Part shown: piece by piece, positions 44,334-54,151 of the stretch
Numbering within the stretch: position 1 is the first letter of the stretch
How the letters are laid out: each line of letters starts with the position of its first letter
Source: Candidatus Gastranaerophilales bacterium
Lineage (GTDB): Bacteria > Cyanobacteriota > Vampirovibrionia > Gastranaerophilales > Gastranaerophilaceae
Reading direction: 5' to 3'
NCBI GenBank assembly: GCA_944323595.1
Contig: CALUTF010000002.1
Location: forward strand, 1 to 64,000
DNA: 64,000 nt
Program-made: the position numbers and the translations under genes
The notes under the pieces: model-generated
The model's database searches: none
Told to the model about the DNA's origin: nothing
Seen by the model: the letters and a program-made list of their open reading frames with translations, nothing else

Positions 44334-44752
44334 TGTACCCTGCTAATAGAGATTTTAATAAACCGTTTATGATTGAACGCATAATTGCATCTCTCAGTTA
44401 TTTAACTGTGGGATTTGTCGGATGCGCCTGGCTTATAATTTCGAAATTTGCAGGTCTAAGATTAACAAAATTTTTGACATTCCATGTCTTTCAATCAATA
44501 TTTTTGTCTATAGGATATGTCCTGCTTTCATTTTTAATAACTTTTATAGTTCAATTTTTGAGCATAATTCCAATAGTCAATAAGATTACTATGCAGGTGA
44601 TATTTTTGTTAAATATGCCAATTCTGGTTGGTTACTCTATAATACAAATATTCATATACGGCATAATGCTTTACTGTATAATAACATCATTCGCAGGTAA
44701 ATATACCAAAATACCTTATGTTTCAGATATAATAGGTTATAACGTCAGATAA
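44333..44752 (+). CDS. Tic20-like membrane protein
   Basis: 139 aa with four membrane helices. FMIERIIASLSYLTVGFVG, then LTKFLTFHVFQSIFLSIGY resemble Tic20/DUF4870-type proteins; in plastids Tic20 is an import-channel component, while the bacterial role is unclear. Translationally coupled to the TPR protein. Confidence 0.65.
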   Translation: MYPANRDFNKPFMIERIIASLSYLTVGFVGCAWLIISKFAGLRLTKFLTFHVFQSIFLSIGYVLLSFLITFIVQFLSIIPIVNKITMQVIFLLNMPILVGYSIIQIFIYGIMLYCIITSFAGKYTKIPYVSDIIGYNVR

Positions 44753-44783
44753 AAAAATCCGCCTTTTTGCCGGCGGATTTTTT
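44752..44783. terminator. Bidirectional terminator
   Basis: AAAAAATCCGCC and GGCGGATTTTTT pair around eight bases between convergent genes. Confidence 0.92.
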
Positions 44784-44785
44784 GT

Positions 44786-46003
44786 CTATGGGACTGTCGG
44801 ATGTTCATTTAATTTATAAAAACTTTTAACTGCTTTCAGTAGATTAGCCGGCTTTTTAATATTTTCGGGATCCTGAAATATATTTTTTACATCATCCTCA
44901 TCATAAACGTATTCTGCAAGAATTTCATTATTAAAAGAACTATAAATTTTAGTTTTAGCAAGATACTCCATCTGTGAAGCAGTGTAATCTTTATCTTCCG
45001 ATTCAACCGCATTCATAATGCGGCAGTAGTCTGCTGCAAGAGTGAATAACCTTATCTTTGAATCTTTTGTAGAACGGCTCCAATCTTTAGGATTCATATA
45101 AAATTTATAAATACCATCTTCATATTTATAGTCTGTAAATACTGTTGAAATAGCACTTCGCATCTGGTCTTTTATTGAAAGTTCGGCTTTTTCTTTTAAT
45201 ATTTGAAGATTAGCGCTGCCCTCGGGAGTTTTAGCATAAGACATAAAAAGTCCCAAAAACAGGAGAAATATAGTAATAATAAGTATTATCCAAAATGTAG
45301 GAGCTAGTAATGACCAAATAAGCCCCTGTCTTGACTGAGATTCATGAAAATCTTCCATATCCTGCCAATCACGTGCATCATAAGCCCATTTGTTGCCTTT
45401 AATACCGCAGATGACCGCAAAATACGGAAGAGTACCGGTAATAAACGCAGGAATTGCCCATAGAGTTTTCTTTGCCGGCACCTTATTCATAAGCCCCCAT
45501 ATCCATGTTCCCCAAAAAGCGCCCCAGTTAAATTTCGCCATATCTCTATTGTAATTTTTTCCGGTTATTTTACCTTTGATAGACGCGAATAGAATGAGGA
45601 GAGCGAGTTGTGCGTAACACATAAAATATGAGCCTAACTTTAACGCCTCATAGGCAATTGCAAGGTGCAAAGCAATAAATGCACAGAAAAACAAAATATA
45701 TGTAAATAACGTATTTGCTTCTCCTGTAATATCTGCAAAACGCTTAACAAAGTTTGCAAAGTTCATATAAAAGGAAAGGGGCAGTGCTATTAAATAAAGC
45801 AAAAGCGGCACAAAAGCAGATGAAGTAAACATATTGCCTACATCTCCGCTTAGTGCAGAGCCATTAAATATTGAAGTAAATATCAAAGGCAAAGTCAAAA
45901 CTGTACCGAGTATTGTTATATACATGCAGTTAACTATAAATTCTGCCCTGCCGATGATGCCGGTACATTTAAGCAAATTTCTTGTTTGGCTGTCAAAAGT
46001 CAT
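44786..46003 (-). CDS. Membrane protein with DUF805/DUF2628-like helices
   Basis: 405 aa. The first 150 residues hold four membrane helices in a DUF805-like layout (GIIGRAEFIVNCMYI, FVKRFADI). The next part has FNWGAFWGTWIWGLMNKV and the NKWAYDARDW stretch typical of DUF2628 proteins with two helices, and one more helix follows near 245. The C-terminal 140 residues are soluble and unrecognised. Function unknown. Confidence 0.7.
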   Translation of the reverse strand: MTFDSQTRNLLKCTGIIGRAEFIVNCMYITILGTVLTLPLIFTSIFNGSALSGDVGNMFTSSAFVPLLLYLIALPLSFYMNFANFVKRFADITGEANTLFTYILFFCAFIALHLAIAYEALKLGSYFMCYAQLALLILFASIKGKITGKNYNRDMAKFNWGAFWGTWIWGLMNKVPAKKTLWAIPAFITGTLPYFAVICGIKGNKWAYDARDWQDMEDFHESQSRQGLIWSLLAPTFWIILIITIFLLFLGLFMSYAKTPEGSANLQILKEKAELSIKDQMRSAISTVFTDYKYEDGIYKFYMNPKDWSRSTKDSKIRLFTLAADYCRIMNAVESEDKDYTASQMEYLAKTKIYSSFNNEILAEYVYDEDDVKNIFQDPENIKKPANLLKAVKSFYKLNEHPTVP

Positions 46004-46064
46004 AAAAAATCCTCCAATTATACATATTTGGAGGATAGCATATTATGCAACATAGTAACATCAA

Positions 46065-47318
46065 CTATTTAACTGAAAGTACGACAGCATTTGAAAGCGG
46101 AATACCGCCTGCGACTTTCGGATTATTTACAATATTACCCTTAACATACATTACTGTGGAACCGCCGCCGTCAAGATTAATAGCGTTAGTACAGCCGATA
46201 CTTTGCATAAAATTTGCGAGTTCAAAGAGAGTCAAACCGACGGATGCGCCCTCTCGTCCGTCAACAGCGACAAGAATAAGCCTGTTATCAGCTGTGTAAC
46301 CGATTGCACTGCGAGGATTACGTCCTGTGATGGAATGCAGCTTTTGCGCAGTTATATCTACAAAAACTTCACCATCTTTCAGAAGATAAGGTCCACCGCT
46401 TATGATATGCTTAACATTTTTCCACTCAGGAAGAGTCTTAACATCGAGTTTAATTTTTTTACCAACTTCAAGAGTACCTACTAGTGATTTAGGACCAACT
46501 ATGACATACCCGTCAGCTGGTATTGATGCTGTTGATGCAGAAACTGATATTATTTTATCATTGCTCACAGCCACCTGCCAGCCGTATTTAGGACTCTTTG
46601 GAGCACTGGTTCCCCAATCCGGAGTATAAAGCAATGTATGCGTTGATAGTGTTCTATGCTGATTTATATTATCAACTTTAATTATTTTACCATCAGATTT
46701 AACCTTAGCGTCAAGACTAACCCTTGCAATATCAAAACCATCCTCAAACACACCTAAAGCTACTCTATCGTACATTGGACCTGTCATCAGTTTTCCATCT
46801 ATCATTAAAGTTCCAATAGGAACACCCGTCTGGGGTTTAAAGTAAGTACCGTTTAATGCAACTATTGAAGAACTCTTCTTTGCGATATTTTTAATGGTTC
46901 GCCTGCTATTAAGTTTGTCTGAGGCAAGTTCTGGCTTTATAACAAGCCCTCCTAGTTTTAAATCTGCCTCTACAATATTAATTCTTACAGGGCGACCGCT
47001 AAAGTATTTTGTAACTTTAATATGCTTTACCCCTCGCTCGACGTCATTTATTGCAGCTTTCGGATATTTATCACGTACCGATTTATTGAACTTTTCTTCC
47101 TTTAGTTCCGGAGATAATTCCTCCATAATCTGCTGCCCGACGCTCATGTTAATTTTATGTACAGCGGCACTCGCAACTCTGACCTCGTCAGACATTGCGA
47201 GCACCCAAACTTGTGAACACGCGAGTAATCCTATTATCGAAATGTTAAATAACGTTCCGATAATATTTGCCATTTCTTTTCCGTTTAACCCGTACGGGCG
47301 TGATAATATAGTATCCAT
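46065..47318 (-). CDS. Phosphodiester glycosidase (NAGPA/DUF2233) family protein
   Basis: 417 aa. One membrane helix (about 17-42) anchors it; the NAGPA domain runs from about 100 with SSIVALNGTYFKPQTGVPIGTL, HIISGGPYLL, NPRSAIGYTADNRLILVAVDG and the hallmark TNAINLDGGGSTVMYVKG. Members remove N-acetylglucosamine or related sugars from phosphodiesters, likely in cell-wall polymers here. AGGTGG precedes the ATG, and a strong extended -10 promoter lies about 105 bases upstream. Confidence 0.92.
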   Translation of the reverse strand: MDTILSRPYGLNGKEMANIIGTLFNISIIGLLACSQVWVLAMSDEVRVASAAVHKINMSVGQQIMEELSPELKEEKFNKSVRDKYPKAAINDVERGVKHIKVTKYFSGRPVRINIVEADLKLGGLVIKPELASDKLNSRRTIKNIAKKSSSIVALNGTYFKPQTGVPIGTLMIDGKLMTGPMYDRVALGVFEDGFDIARVSLDAKVKSDGKIIKVDNINQHRTLSTHTLLYTPDWGTSAPKSPKYGWQVAVSNDKIISVSASTASIPADGYVIVGPKSLVGTLEVGKKIKLDVKTLPEWKNVKHIISGGPYLLKDGEVFVDITAQKLHSITGRNPRSAIGYTADNRLILVAVDGREGASVGLTLFELANFMQSIGCTNAINLDGGGSTVMYVKGNIVNNPKVAGGIPLSNAVVLSVK

Positions 47319-47339
47319 AGTGCCACCTGTTATTGTCTT

Positions 47340-47428
47340 GTAGTACGCGGATACCTTTTTTATTTTAGAGTGGTGCGGGGAATAACACTCATCAGAAACC
47401 TAAATAACCATTAGGGACTTCCTACTAC
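47340..47428 (-). ncRNA. Possible structured 5' leader of the NAGPA gene
   Basis: On the minus strand GUAGUA (start) and UACUAC (end) can close a loop holding hairpins CCUAA/UUAGG and GAGUG/CACUC. Three short stems in a leader of about 105 bases look riboswitch-like, but no known class matches. Confidence 0.3.
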
Positions 47429-47429
47429 T

Positions 47430-47458
47430 ATTGTAACATATTTTTAATTAAATGTCAA
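47430..47458 (-). promoter_or_regulatory. Promoter for the NAGPA gene
   Basis: TTGACA (47453-47458), 17 bases, TACAAT (47430-47435) with an upstream TG; near-consensus sigma-70. Confidence 0.8.
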
Positions 47459-47538
47459 GTACCTGAAAGATATATTTGACAATATTTTTGGGGTATTTTA
47501 TGGTGTAAATAAGACACTATATAAGGATATTAAAGGTA

Positions 47539-49830
47539 TTAGTCTAAATCGACAGGCTCACGCAAGATTTTATCAATAGCTTCCCTCGCTGTAAACACAA
47601 GCCATTCAGGCACATTGTCTATAGTAGTAAATTGACGTAAGACATCAACAGTACGCTTAAAACTGCGCACAATATCGCCCTCTCCGACATCAAGAGATTC
47701 TGCAATAGTTTCCCATTCAGCACCGTCTACCCAGAGTTCAATTAAAGAACTGAAAAACGGATTTATATACAAAGGAGCTTCAACAGAATACCTTTTTTGA
47801 ACTTTGTCAATTTTTCTTCTGATATTTCTTATAAGATTAAGAGATTTTCTGACAGGTTCAGAAAGCGGCAAACCATACATCATATCAGAACGTTGTTCTT
47901 CAGTAGTAATCGCAGAGATAACAGCCGCAAGCTGTGCCGGAGAAAGATTTTGAAGTGCATCCGAGAAAATAACCTGTGACAAATACAATTCATTCTCAGA
48001 ACGAATTTGTGATGTTGTTTTGCCCCAATCCGTCGGATAGTCATCTTTCAAATATCCAAAATCAATAAGTACGCTTCTGTGTGCAAGAAATTTATTCCAG
48101 AAAATATCACGCTGGCGATCCATTTCCTTTTGTAGCTTATTTTGCCGTGAGTAAATTCTCGCAAGCACTTCAACATTTTTAGAATGCTTTTTGTATAGTT
48201 TACAGGTGTCGCATCTAAAATTGTGCATTTGAGCAAGGAGTTCTTTATTTTGCTGACCGAATTGAATTACCTCTTCAGAAAGCGGTCTGTTTTTGTTTTT
48301 TTCCTGTTTAAGAATTTTTTTGTATGTTTGTCTGTTCTGAACATAAATATGGCGCATTTTATCGTATTCATGCAAATCAGAATCCGACAACTTGAACGGA
48401 CAGACAAACTCCCTCTGCTTAATTTCATTTTCATTGAGTTCGTATTGTTTTAAAAGCGGCTGCAATCTGGAACCGGATGAAAAGTAACCGAAGCTTTTCA
48501 ATATTAGCTCTTTAGCCTCTTCAAGACTAAAACGTTGAAGCAGGTTCAAAACCATAGAATAACTTGGTGAAAAACGGCTTTCAAGGGGATTAGCATCACT
48601 CAGAACCAGTTCAGCAACCTCCTCAGGAGTTTGGAAAGGCGTACCAACGACCACCACGTATCCTACCTCATCCATACCACGACGGCCAGCTCTTCCAGAC
48701 ATTTGCAAAAATTCGCTTGCCGTAAGCATTCTGTGTCCGCTGTCGGTACGTTTGCTTGTAGAACTTATAACTGTTGTACGCGCAGGCATGTTAATACCTG
48801 CTGCAAGGGTTTCAGTTGCAAAAACAACTTTAATCAGACCTTTTTGGAATAATTTTTCAACTAAATTTTTCCACGCCGGCAAAAGTCCAGCATGGTGGGA
48901 AGCAACTCCACACATCAGGTAATCAAGATGTTTGTTGTTATATAAATGAGGATACTCAGCAATATACTCATCAATAAATTGTTTAATTTGTGCCTGTTCA
49001 TCCCGCGTAATCAATTCAAGAGAAGCACAGCGTTCCATTTGTTCATCACACTTTTTACGGGAAAACGTAAAGTATATAGCAGGTAGCATATCATTCCGGG
49101 CAAGATTACGAATTACATCGTTGACAGGCGACTTAGGCGATTTTCTTTTTCCGCGGTGGAATTCACGTTTTTCCGGTTTAATCTTTTTATTCAATTGCCC
49201 GCTAGGGGTCAGGAGCGGAAGTAACTTATTAGGCTGTGATGAATCAAAATAGAAAAATCTCAACGGAACAGGTCTGAAATCAGTATCAACAAGCTCTGTT
49301 TTGGAGTGTACCGTATTAATCCAGTCTGTAAGTTCCTGCGCATTCGCAACTGTTGCAGACAAAGCGATAATTTGAACATTCGTAGGACAGTAGATAATAC
49401 TCTCTTCCCAAACAGTTCCGCGCTGCTCGTCATTCATATAGTGAACTTCATCAAGAACAACGTACTTTACATCTTTCATATTATCAGCAACAGCACCGAA
49501 ATTTGTTCCGTAAAGCATATTTCTGAAAACTTCCGTTGTCATTACGACAATTTGAGCGTTTCTATTAATAGAAGTATCACCCGTCAAAAGCCCGACTTTA
49601 TCCTGACCGTATTTTTCACCAAAATCGTAATATTTCTGGTTAGATAAAGCTTTCAACGGAGTAGTGTAGAAGACCCTCAATCCTTGCTCAAGCGCCCTAT
49701 GAATTGCATGCTGGGCAATAACAGTTTTACCTGCACCGGTCGGAGCACAGACAACAACACTTTCTCCACTGTCTATACAATTGCAGGCATCTTTTTGAAA
49801 ATCATCCAGTTCAAACGGAAATTCGTACAT
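47539..49830 (-). CDS. Ski2-like superfamily II helicase
   Basis: 763 aa. Walker A APTGAGKT, motif II DEVHYMND, motif III LSATVAN and motif VI QMSGRAGRRGMDEVGYV place it with Ski2/Mtr4-type RNA helicases. The C-terminal half has the helical (DSHCT-like) region (LSPAQLAAVISAITTEEQR). Such proteins occur in Cyanobacteria and plastids (ISE2-like) and are rare elsewhere in bacteria; probable role in RNA processing or decay. Confidence 0.92.
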   Translation of the reverse strand: MYEFPFELDDFQKDACNCIDSGESVVVCAPTGAGKTVIAQHAIHRALEQGLRVFYTTPLKALSNQKYYDFGEKYGQDKVGLLTGDTSINRNAQIVVMTTEVFRNMLYGTNFGAVADNMKDVKYVVLDEVHYMNDEQRGTVWEESIIYCPTNVQIIALSATVANAQELTDWINTVHSKTELVDTDFRPVPLRFFYFDSSQPNKLLPLLTPSGQLNKKIKPEKREFHRGKRKSPKSPVNDVIRNLARNDMLPAIYFTFSRKKCDEQMERCASLELITRDEQAQIKQFIDEYIAEYPHLYNNKHLDYLMCGVASHHAGLLPAWKNLVEKLFQKGLIKVVFATETLAAGINMPARTTVISSTSKRTDSGHRMLTASEFLQMSGRAGRRGMDEVGYVVVVGTPFQTPEEVAELVLSDANPLESRFSPSYSMVLNLLQRFSLEEAKELILKSFGYFSSGSRLQPLLKQYELNENEIKQREFVCPFKLSDSDLHEYDKMRHIYVQNRQTYKKILKQEKNKNRPLSEEVIQFGQQNKELLAQMHNFRCDTCKLYKKHSKNVEVLARIYSRQNKLQKEMDRQRDIFWNKFLAHRSVLIDFGYLKDDYPTDWGKTTSQIRSENELYLSQVIFSDALQNLSPAQLAAVISAITTEEQRSDMMYGLPLSEPVRKSLNLIRNIRRKIDKVQKRYSVEAPLYINPFFSSLIELWVDGAEWETIAESLDVGEGDIVRSFKRTVDVLRQFTTIDNVPEWLVFTAREAIDKILREPVDLD

Positions 49831-49906
49831 CTTAATCCTTTAAAACAGCTGTATTTGCTCTTATTATGCACTAAAAATTATCAAATGTAAAATTATTAAC
49901 TTTTCT

Positions 49907-49934
49907 AAAAAAGCCCCCTGCGCGGGAGCTTTTT
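49907..49934. terminator. Terminator between serS and the divergent-end region
   Basis: AAAAAAGC and AGCTTTTT flank a C/G stem (CCCC.../GGG). It serves serS on the minus strand. Confidence 0.6.
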
Positions 49935-49940
49935 AAAATA

Positions 49941-51206
49941 TTATATTTTATCAAATCCTGTATATTTTCTAAGCACTTCCGGAATGATAATAGTTCCGTC
50001 AGCCTGCTGGTAATTTTCAACAATAGCCGCAAAAGTTCTGCCGACAGCAAGCCCTGAACCGTTAATAGTATGAACAAACTGAACCTTACCGGTTTCTTTG
50101 TCACGGTAGCGGATATTTGCACGTCTTGCCTGATAATCACCATAATTAGAGCAGCTGGAAATTTCTTTATAAGTACCGTAAGACGGCATCCAAACTTCTA
50201 AATCCCAGCATTTGTTAGCAGAAAATCCGATATCTGCAGTACAAAGAGCTTCACGGCGATATGGAAGTTCTAAAAGCTGGAGCATTTTTTCGGCATCCTC
50301 AGTTAACTTTTCATGCTCATCTTTGCTTGATTGAGGTGTGCAAAGTTTAACCAATTCAACTTTATTAAACTGGTGGACACGGATTAAGCCTCTGGTATCT
50401 TTACCAGCAGAGCCAGCTTCACGTCTAAAACAAGGAGTATAAGCAGTCATGTACATTGGCAAATCATCTTCTGAAAGAATTTCACCGGCATATATGTTTG
50501 TAACAGGAACTTCAGCTGTCGGAATCAGATATAAATCTTCATCGACACATTTATACATATCTTCTTTGAATTTCGGAAGCTGCCCCGTTCCTGTCATTGT
50601 TGCTGCATTAGCCATAAACGGCGGTAGAATTTCTTCATAGCCCTGCTCACCCGTATGGTAATCAAGGAAGAAATTAATAATTGCACGTTCTAACTTTGCA
50701 CCTTTTCCGCGATAAAGTGTAAAACGGCTTTGTGAAAGTTTTACACCGCGCTCAAAATCAACAAGATTTTTTTCTTCACACAAATCCCAGTGTGCTTTAA
50801 ATTCAAAGTCAAATTTACGTGGTTCGCCCCACTTGTAAACTTCTACATTATCATCTTCCGATGCACCTACCGGTGTAGTTTCATCAGGAATATTAGGGAT
50901 GTGAAGAAGTATATCGCGCTGCTTAGAGTCTAATTCCGTTTGTTTTTCCTCTAATGCTTTGATTTCATCACCGATTTTACGAACATCTTCCTGAATAGTA
51001 TCCGTATTTTCGCCTTTTTTCTTCAATTCACCGATTTTTTGAGATTCAGATTTTCTCTTTGCACGTAATTCATCAGCCTGCGTCTGAATTTTGCGGCGTT
51101 CAACGTCTATTTCTATAACTTCATCAATAGATAATTCAGGATTTCTGCGTTTTAAAAGTTCATTAATCTTATCAGGATTCTCTCTAATCAATTTGATATC
51201 AAGCAT
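49941..51206 (-). CDS. serS: Seryl-tRNA synthetase
   Basis: 421 aa class II synthetase. N-terminal coiled-coil arm (about 25-100), motif 2 in [29 protein letters not shown], and motif 3 in [18 protein letters not shown]. Length is usual. No T-box leader is visible upstream. Confidence 0.98.
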   Translation of the reverse strand: MLDIKLIRENPDKINELLKRRNPELSIDEVIEIDVERRKIQTQADELRAKRKSESQKIGELKKKGENTDTIQEDVRKIGDEIKALEEKQTELDSKQRDILLHIPNIPDETTPVGASEDDNVEVYKWGEPRKFDFEFKAHWDLCEEKNLVDFERGVKLSQSRFTLYRGKGAKLERAIINFFLDYHTGEQGYEEILPPFMANAATMTGTGQLPKFKEDMYKCVDEDLYLIPTAEVPVTNIYAGEILSEDDLPMYMTAYTPCFRREAGSAGKDTRGLIRVHQFNKVELVKLCTPQSSKDEHEKLTEDAEKMLQLLELPYRREALCTADIGFSANKCWDLEVWMPSYGTYKEISSCSNYGDYQARRANIRYRDKETGKVQFVHTINGSGLAVGRTFAAIVENYQQADGTIIIPEVLRKYTGFDKI

Positions 51207-51359
51207 CTGTAAAACCTCTTTCTTATATATTCTTCAAGCAAAATAATTCTAATTCAAATACAAGTATTAATCAAGAATTAAATAGCTTAAAATAAATCTT
51301 TGGATTGATAGACTTTACATCAAAATGTTTTATAATGAAAATGAAGGGATAGAGTGTGT

Positions 51360-51668
51360 ATGTTTAAAAAATTAGCATCAAGACTCAGAAAAGAGAATAA
51401 AGCAGTAAATGAGAATATTTCATGCCCAATAGAACGGAGCGGAAATGAATTTATGGACGGCTTGACTAAAAAAGCAGTGAGGCTCTACGAAAAGGAGTGT
51501 GACATAAAAAACTTTTCCAAACTTGTGCTCTCCAATCCTGAGAATATGAGCCATAACGAAATGGTTCAGGAGCTTTTTGAAGACGGCGTCGCTGATCCTT
51601 TTGTTGACGAAAAACTTTCTATGCTTGCTGATAACAAAAAGTTTTTGAGAGATTTAGGTCTGTTATAA
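51360..51668 (+). CDS. Unknown small protein
   Basis: 102 aa, helical, acidic C-terminus. The N-terminus is basic (MFKKLASRLRKENKAV). ATG 51360 lies after AGGGATAGAG; the track's GTG adds two residues. Overlaps the convergent dehydrogenase gene by six bases. No family recognised. Confidence 0.6.
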   Translation: MFKKLASRLRKENKAVNENISCPIERSGNEFMDGLTKKAVRLYEKECDIKNFSKLVLSNPENMSHNEMVQELFEDGVADPFVDEKLSMLADNKKFLRDLGLL

Positions 51669-52655
51669 ATTTGAAATTATAGCATCTGTGAATTCAGTAG
51701 TTGATGCGCGGCCACCCAGATCTGCAGTACAAATTCCTGATGCCAGGGTCTTAAAGAGTGCTTTTTCAATTTTTTCCGCATACACAAATTCATTCATATA
51801 TTTAATCATTTCTACTGCAGAAAGCAAAAGGGCAGCAGGATTTGCTTTATTGAGTCCCTTTATATCAGGTGCAGAACCATGAACCGGTTCAAATACAGCG
51901 TAATCAAGTCCGATATTTGCCCCTTGAGCAACACCAAGCCCGCCAATCAACCCCGCGCATAAATCCGAAACTATATCTCCATACAAATTAGGTAAAACAA
52001 GCACATCAAACTGCTCAGGTTTTTGAACAAGCTGCATACAAAGATTATCTACAAGGATTTCTCTCTTTTTAATTTGCGGATAATTTTCTGCAATTTTCCT
52101 GAAAGATTCAAGAAATAATCCGTCAGAAAGCTTCATTATGTTTGCCTTAGTAACCACACACACCTCATTGCGATTATTATTCACTGCATAATCAAAGGCA
52201 AATTTACAAATTCTCTCTGACGCCTTGCGTGTTATGACTTTAATACTTTCTGCAGTATCCACATCAACCTGTCGTTCAATACCGGCATACAAATCTTCCG
52301 TATTTTCTCTCACAACAACAATATCAACATTGTCAAACTTTGTTTTGACATTAGGCAAATTCTTGCATGGTCTTAAATTTGCATATAAATCCAATTCTTT
52401 GCGTAACTGCACATTGACAGAACGGAAACCTTTGCCGATAGGAGTTGTAACAGGGGCTTTTAAGGCTATTTTATTTTTTTTGATTGAATTCAAAACACGT
52501 TCCGGAAGTGGAACTCCTTCTTTTTCAATAACATCTTCTCCCGCAGTCTGCACATCCCAATTTATTTTTAATCCGCTTGCGTCAATTATTTTTACAACAG
52601 CATTTGAGATTTCCGGACCAATGCCGTCACCGTTGATTAATGTAACATTTTTCAT
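51663..52655 (-). CDS. Isocitrate/isopropylmalate dehydrogenase family enzyme (NAD-type)
   Basis: 330 aa beta-decarboxylating dehydrogenase. INGDGIGPEI at the start, substrate helix NVQLRKELDLYANLRP, VVVRENTEDLYAGIE, the catalytic Lys in VVTKANIMKLSDG, and PNLYGDIVSDLCAGLIGGLG are clear. Sequence is closest to NAD-dependent isocitrate or homoisocitrate dehydrogenases rather than LeuB (LR-x6-LR type). No citrate synthase or aconitase is adjacent. Confidence 0.9.
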   Translation of the reverse strand: MKNVTLINGDGIGPEISNAVVKIIDASGLKINWDVQTAGEDVIEKEGVPLPERVLNSIKKNKIALKAPVTTPIGKGFRSVNVQLRKELDLYANLRPCKNLPNVKTKFDNVDIVVVRENTEDLYAGIERQVDVDTAESIKVITRKASERICKFAFDYAVNNNRNEVCVVTKANIMKLSDGLFLESFRKIAENYPQIKKREILVDNLCMQLVQKPEQFDVLVLPNLYGDIVSDLCAGLIGGLGVAQGANIGLDYAVFEPVHGSAPDIKGLNKANPAALLLSAVEMIKYMNEFVYAEKIEKALFKTLASGICTADLGGRASTTEFTDAIISNL

Positions 52656-52717
52656 ATAATTTGCCCCGTAATTTATTTAATACACAAATTATACCCATAG
52701 GACAACGGTTTGTAAAG

Positions 52718-52966
52718 TCAACGTGACTCTGGTGGACCAGCTGCATCAATTTTCTCTTTCCAAGCAGCAATAATTTTGTCTTCAATAGTTTTTAAATCTG
52801 CATCGCCATATTTAGAAGAATTTCTTGGCATGTGTATGTAACTCCATGCTGCCCTAATATGTTCAGGAGTATCTATCGGATATTTTTTATTTACATTGTC
52901 TGCAAAAGTAACATTGCCGTATTAGTGCAAACCTCTGTTGCGGTAAACATCTGTTCTTTTCTTCAT
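52718..52966 (-). pseudogene. DUF6582-like small gene interrupted by TAA
   Basis: From ATG 52966 one frame of 82 codons ends at TGA 52718 but has TAA at codon 15 (52922-52924). The remainder, with YGNVTFADNVNKKYPIDTPE then HIRAAWSYIHMPRNSSKYG, matches the YPIDTPEHxRAAWSYI pattern of DUF6582-type proteins. AAA or AAG to TAA is the simplest explanation. No ribosome site is seen at the ATG. It could be a recent pseudogene, a sequencing error, or expressed from an internal start. Confidence 0.6.
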
Positions 52967-53021
52967 ATTGACATATTAACAGAATATGGGCAAAATTTTA
53001 TTCACGAAAAGTATTAAGAAA

Positions 53022-53075
53022 TATTAACAAAATCCGCAGAAAAAGCAATTTGAGGATAAAAAAAAACTTTATATA
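53022..53075 (+). promoter_or_regulatory. Regulon promoter D (palindrome variant, GCAATT, ACTTTATATA)
   Basis: TATTAACAA at 53022-53030 (two mismatches to TTGTAACAA), GCAATT at 53045-53050, 15 bases, ACTTTATATA at 53066-53075. Palindrome to GCAATT is 23 bases. Confidence 0.7.
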
Positions 53076-53108
53076 AACAGGTAAGGAAAAAAAGGTAGGT
53101 TAATAGTT

Positions 53109-54011
53109 ATGAGTGTAGGTTCAATAGGCTGGAAAGCACTTTACAATGCAGCAAGAGGTTACGCAAAACGTGCAGGACAATTGTACCCCGGTTTTGTAAC
53201 AGGGACAGCAAACGATGTAATGTCTGCAGCAATGAAAAGTCGTATTAAAAACAGAGCTGCTGCAAATGAAAGCTGGTTTAAGGCCGTAAAGGGCGGTTTT
53301 AAAGATGGGATACTTGCTGCAGAAAAATATAACAACAAAATTATTGCAAAAAATGGAGGCAGTGTCTGGAAAACATTAAAACACAACATTGCTACCATTC
53401 CATCTCAAATAGCAAAAGGCTGGCGGGTTGGCGGTGCCAGAGCAGCAGGTCTTGGCAAGAGTAAATTTTTGGGAAGTTTAAAAGGTGCAATGAAAGGCAT
53501 TGGAACAAGAATGCCTTTGATAGGTACTTTAATTCTTGCAGCAACCTCTTTGCCGGACATATTTAAAGCAACGGCAAACGAAGGCATAGTTTCAGGAGGA
53601 GCCGAAGCTGTAAAAGTAGCAGCAAGAGTAGGTGGCGGTACACTTGGTGCAGCAGTCGGAACAGCAGTATTAGGACCAATTGGAGGCTTTGTTGGTTATG
53701 CTGTTGGTGACTGGATTACCAAGAAAATAGTTGGCGCAAGCTATTCAGAACGAAAATACGAGCAAGATCAAAAAATTGCTGAAGAAGTAGAAAAACTGGC
53801 GGAAGAAAAAGCTGCGGCTGCAACAGCTGGATACCAGCAAGTACCGTTCGCTGGCGGATATAATCCGTTTCAGATGATGCAGATGCAACAATTAATGGGC
53901 AATGGAGGCAATATCTTTGAACAGGATATCTTTGGTAATCCGTTTGCGTACACAGCGGAGCAGCCACCTGTAGATAATCCGGTTAAAGATGAGGAAAAAA
54001 CAGAAAAATAA
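53109..54011 (+). CDS. Glycine-zipper protein of the shared-promoter set (1)
   Basis: 300 aa, unknown family. The first 130 residues are basic and amphipathic (ALYNAARGYAKRAG, GGARAAGLGKSKFL). A hydrophobic part follows (about 140-235), with RVGGGTLGAAVGTAVLGPI and GGFVGYAVGDWITKKI, a GxxxG glycine zipper of the kind that inserts in membranes (colicin-like or translocator-like). A charged helix follows (about 218-240), then a Phe/Gly/Met/Asn-rich end (GGYNPFQMMQMQQL, IFGNPFAYTAEQ). No Sec signal. Has its own promoter D, next to gene 54152. Confidence 0.72.
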   Translation: MSVGSIGWKALYNAARGYAKRAGQLYPGFVTGTANDVMSAAMKSRIKNRAAANESWFKAVKGGFKDGILAAEKYNNKIIAKNGGSVWKTLKHNIATIPSQIAKGWRVGGARAAGLGKSKFLGSLKGAMKGIGTRMPLIGTLILAATSLPDIFKATANEGIVSGGAEAVKVAARVGGGTLGAAVGTAVLGPIGGFVGYAVGDWITKKIVGASYSERKYEQDQKIAEEVEKLAEEKAAAATAGYQQVPFAGGYNPFQMMQMQQLMGNGGNIFEQDIFGNPFAYTAEQPPVDNPVKDEEKTEK

Positions 54012-54077
54012 AATATACATCCAATCAATTACCCCAATCCACGGCAAGTCTTGAAAAAGGTTTGCCGTTTTAACTTT

Positions 54078-54121
54078 TTGTAACAAAAGGGCAATTTTTA
54101 AATTAGTAAATACTTTATATA
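54078..54121 (+). promoter_or_regulatory. Regulon promoter C (palindrome, GCAATT, ACTTTATATA)
   Basis: TTGTAACAA at 54078-54086, GCAATT at 54091-54096, 15 bases, ACTTTATATA at 54112-54121. Palindrome to GCAATT is 13 bases. Confidence 0.78.
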
Positions 54122-54151
54122 TATAAGGGAAAATTAATTCACGGGGAAATC

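Noticed and set aside
47378-47392. CUGAUGAG in the glycosidase leader, as in hammerhead ribozymes
   Set aside because: The GAAA core and required stems are missing.
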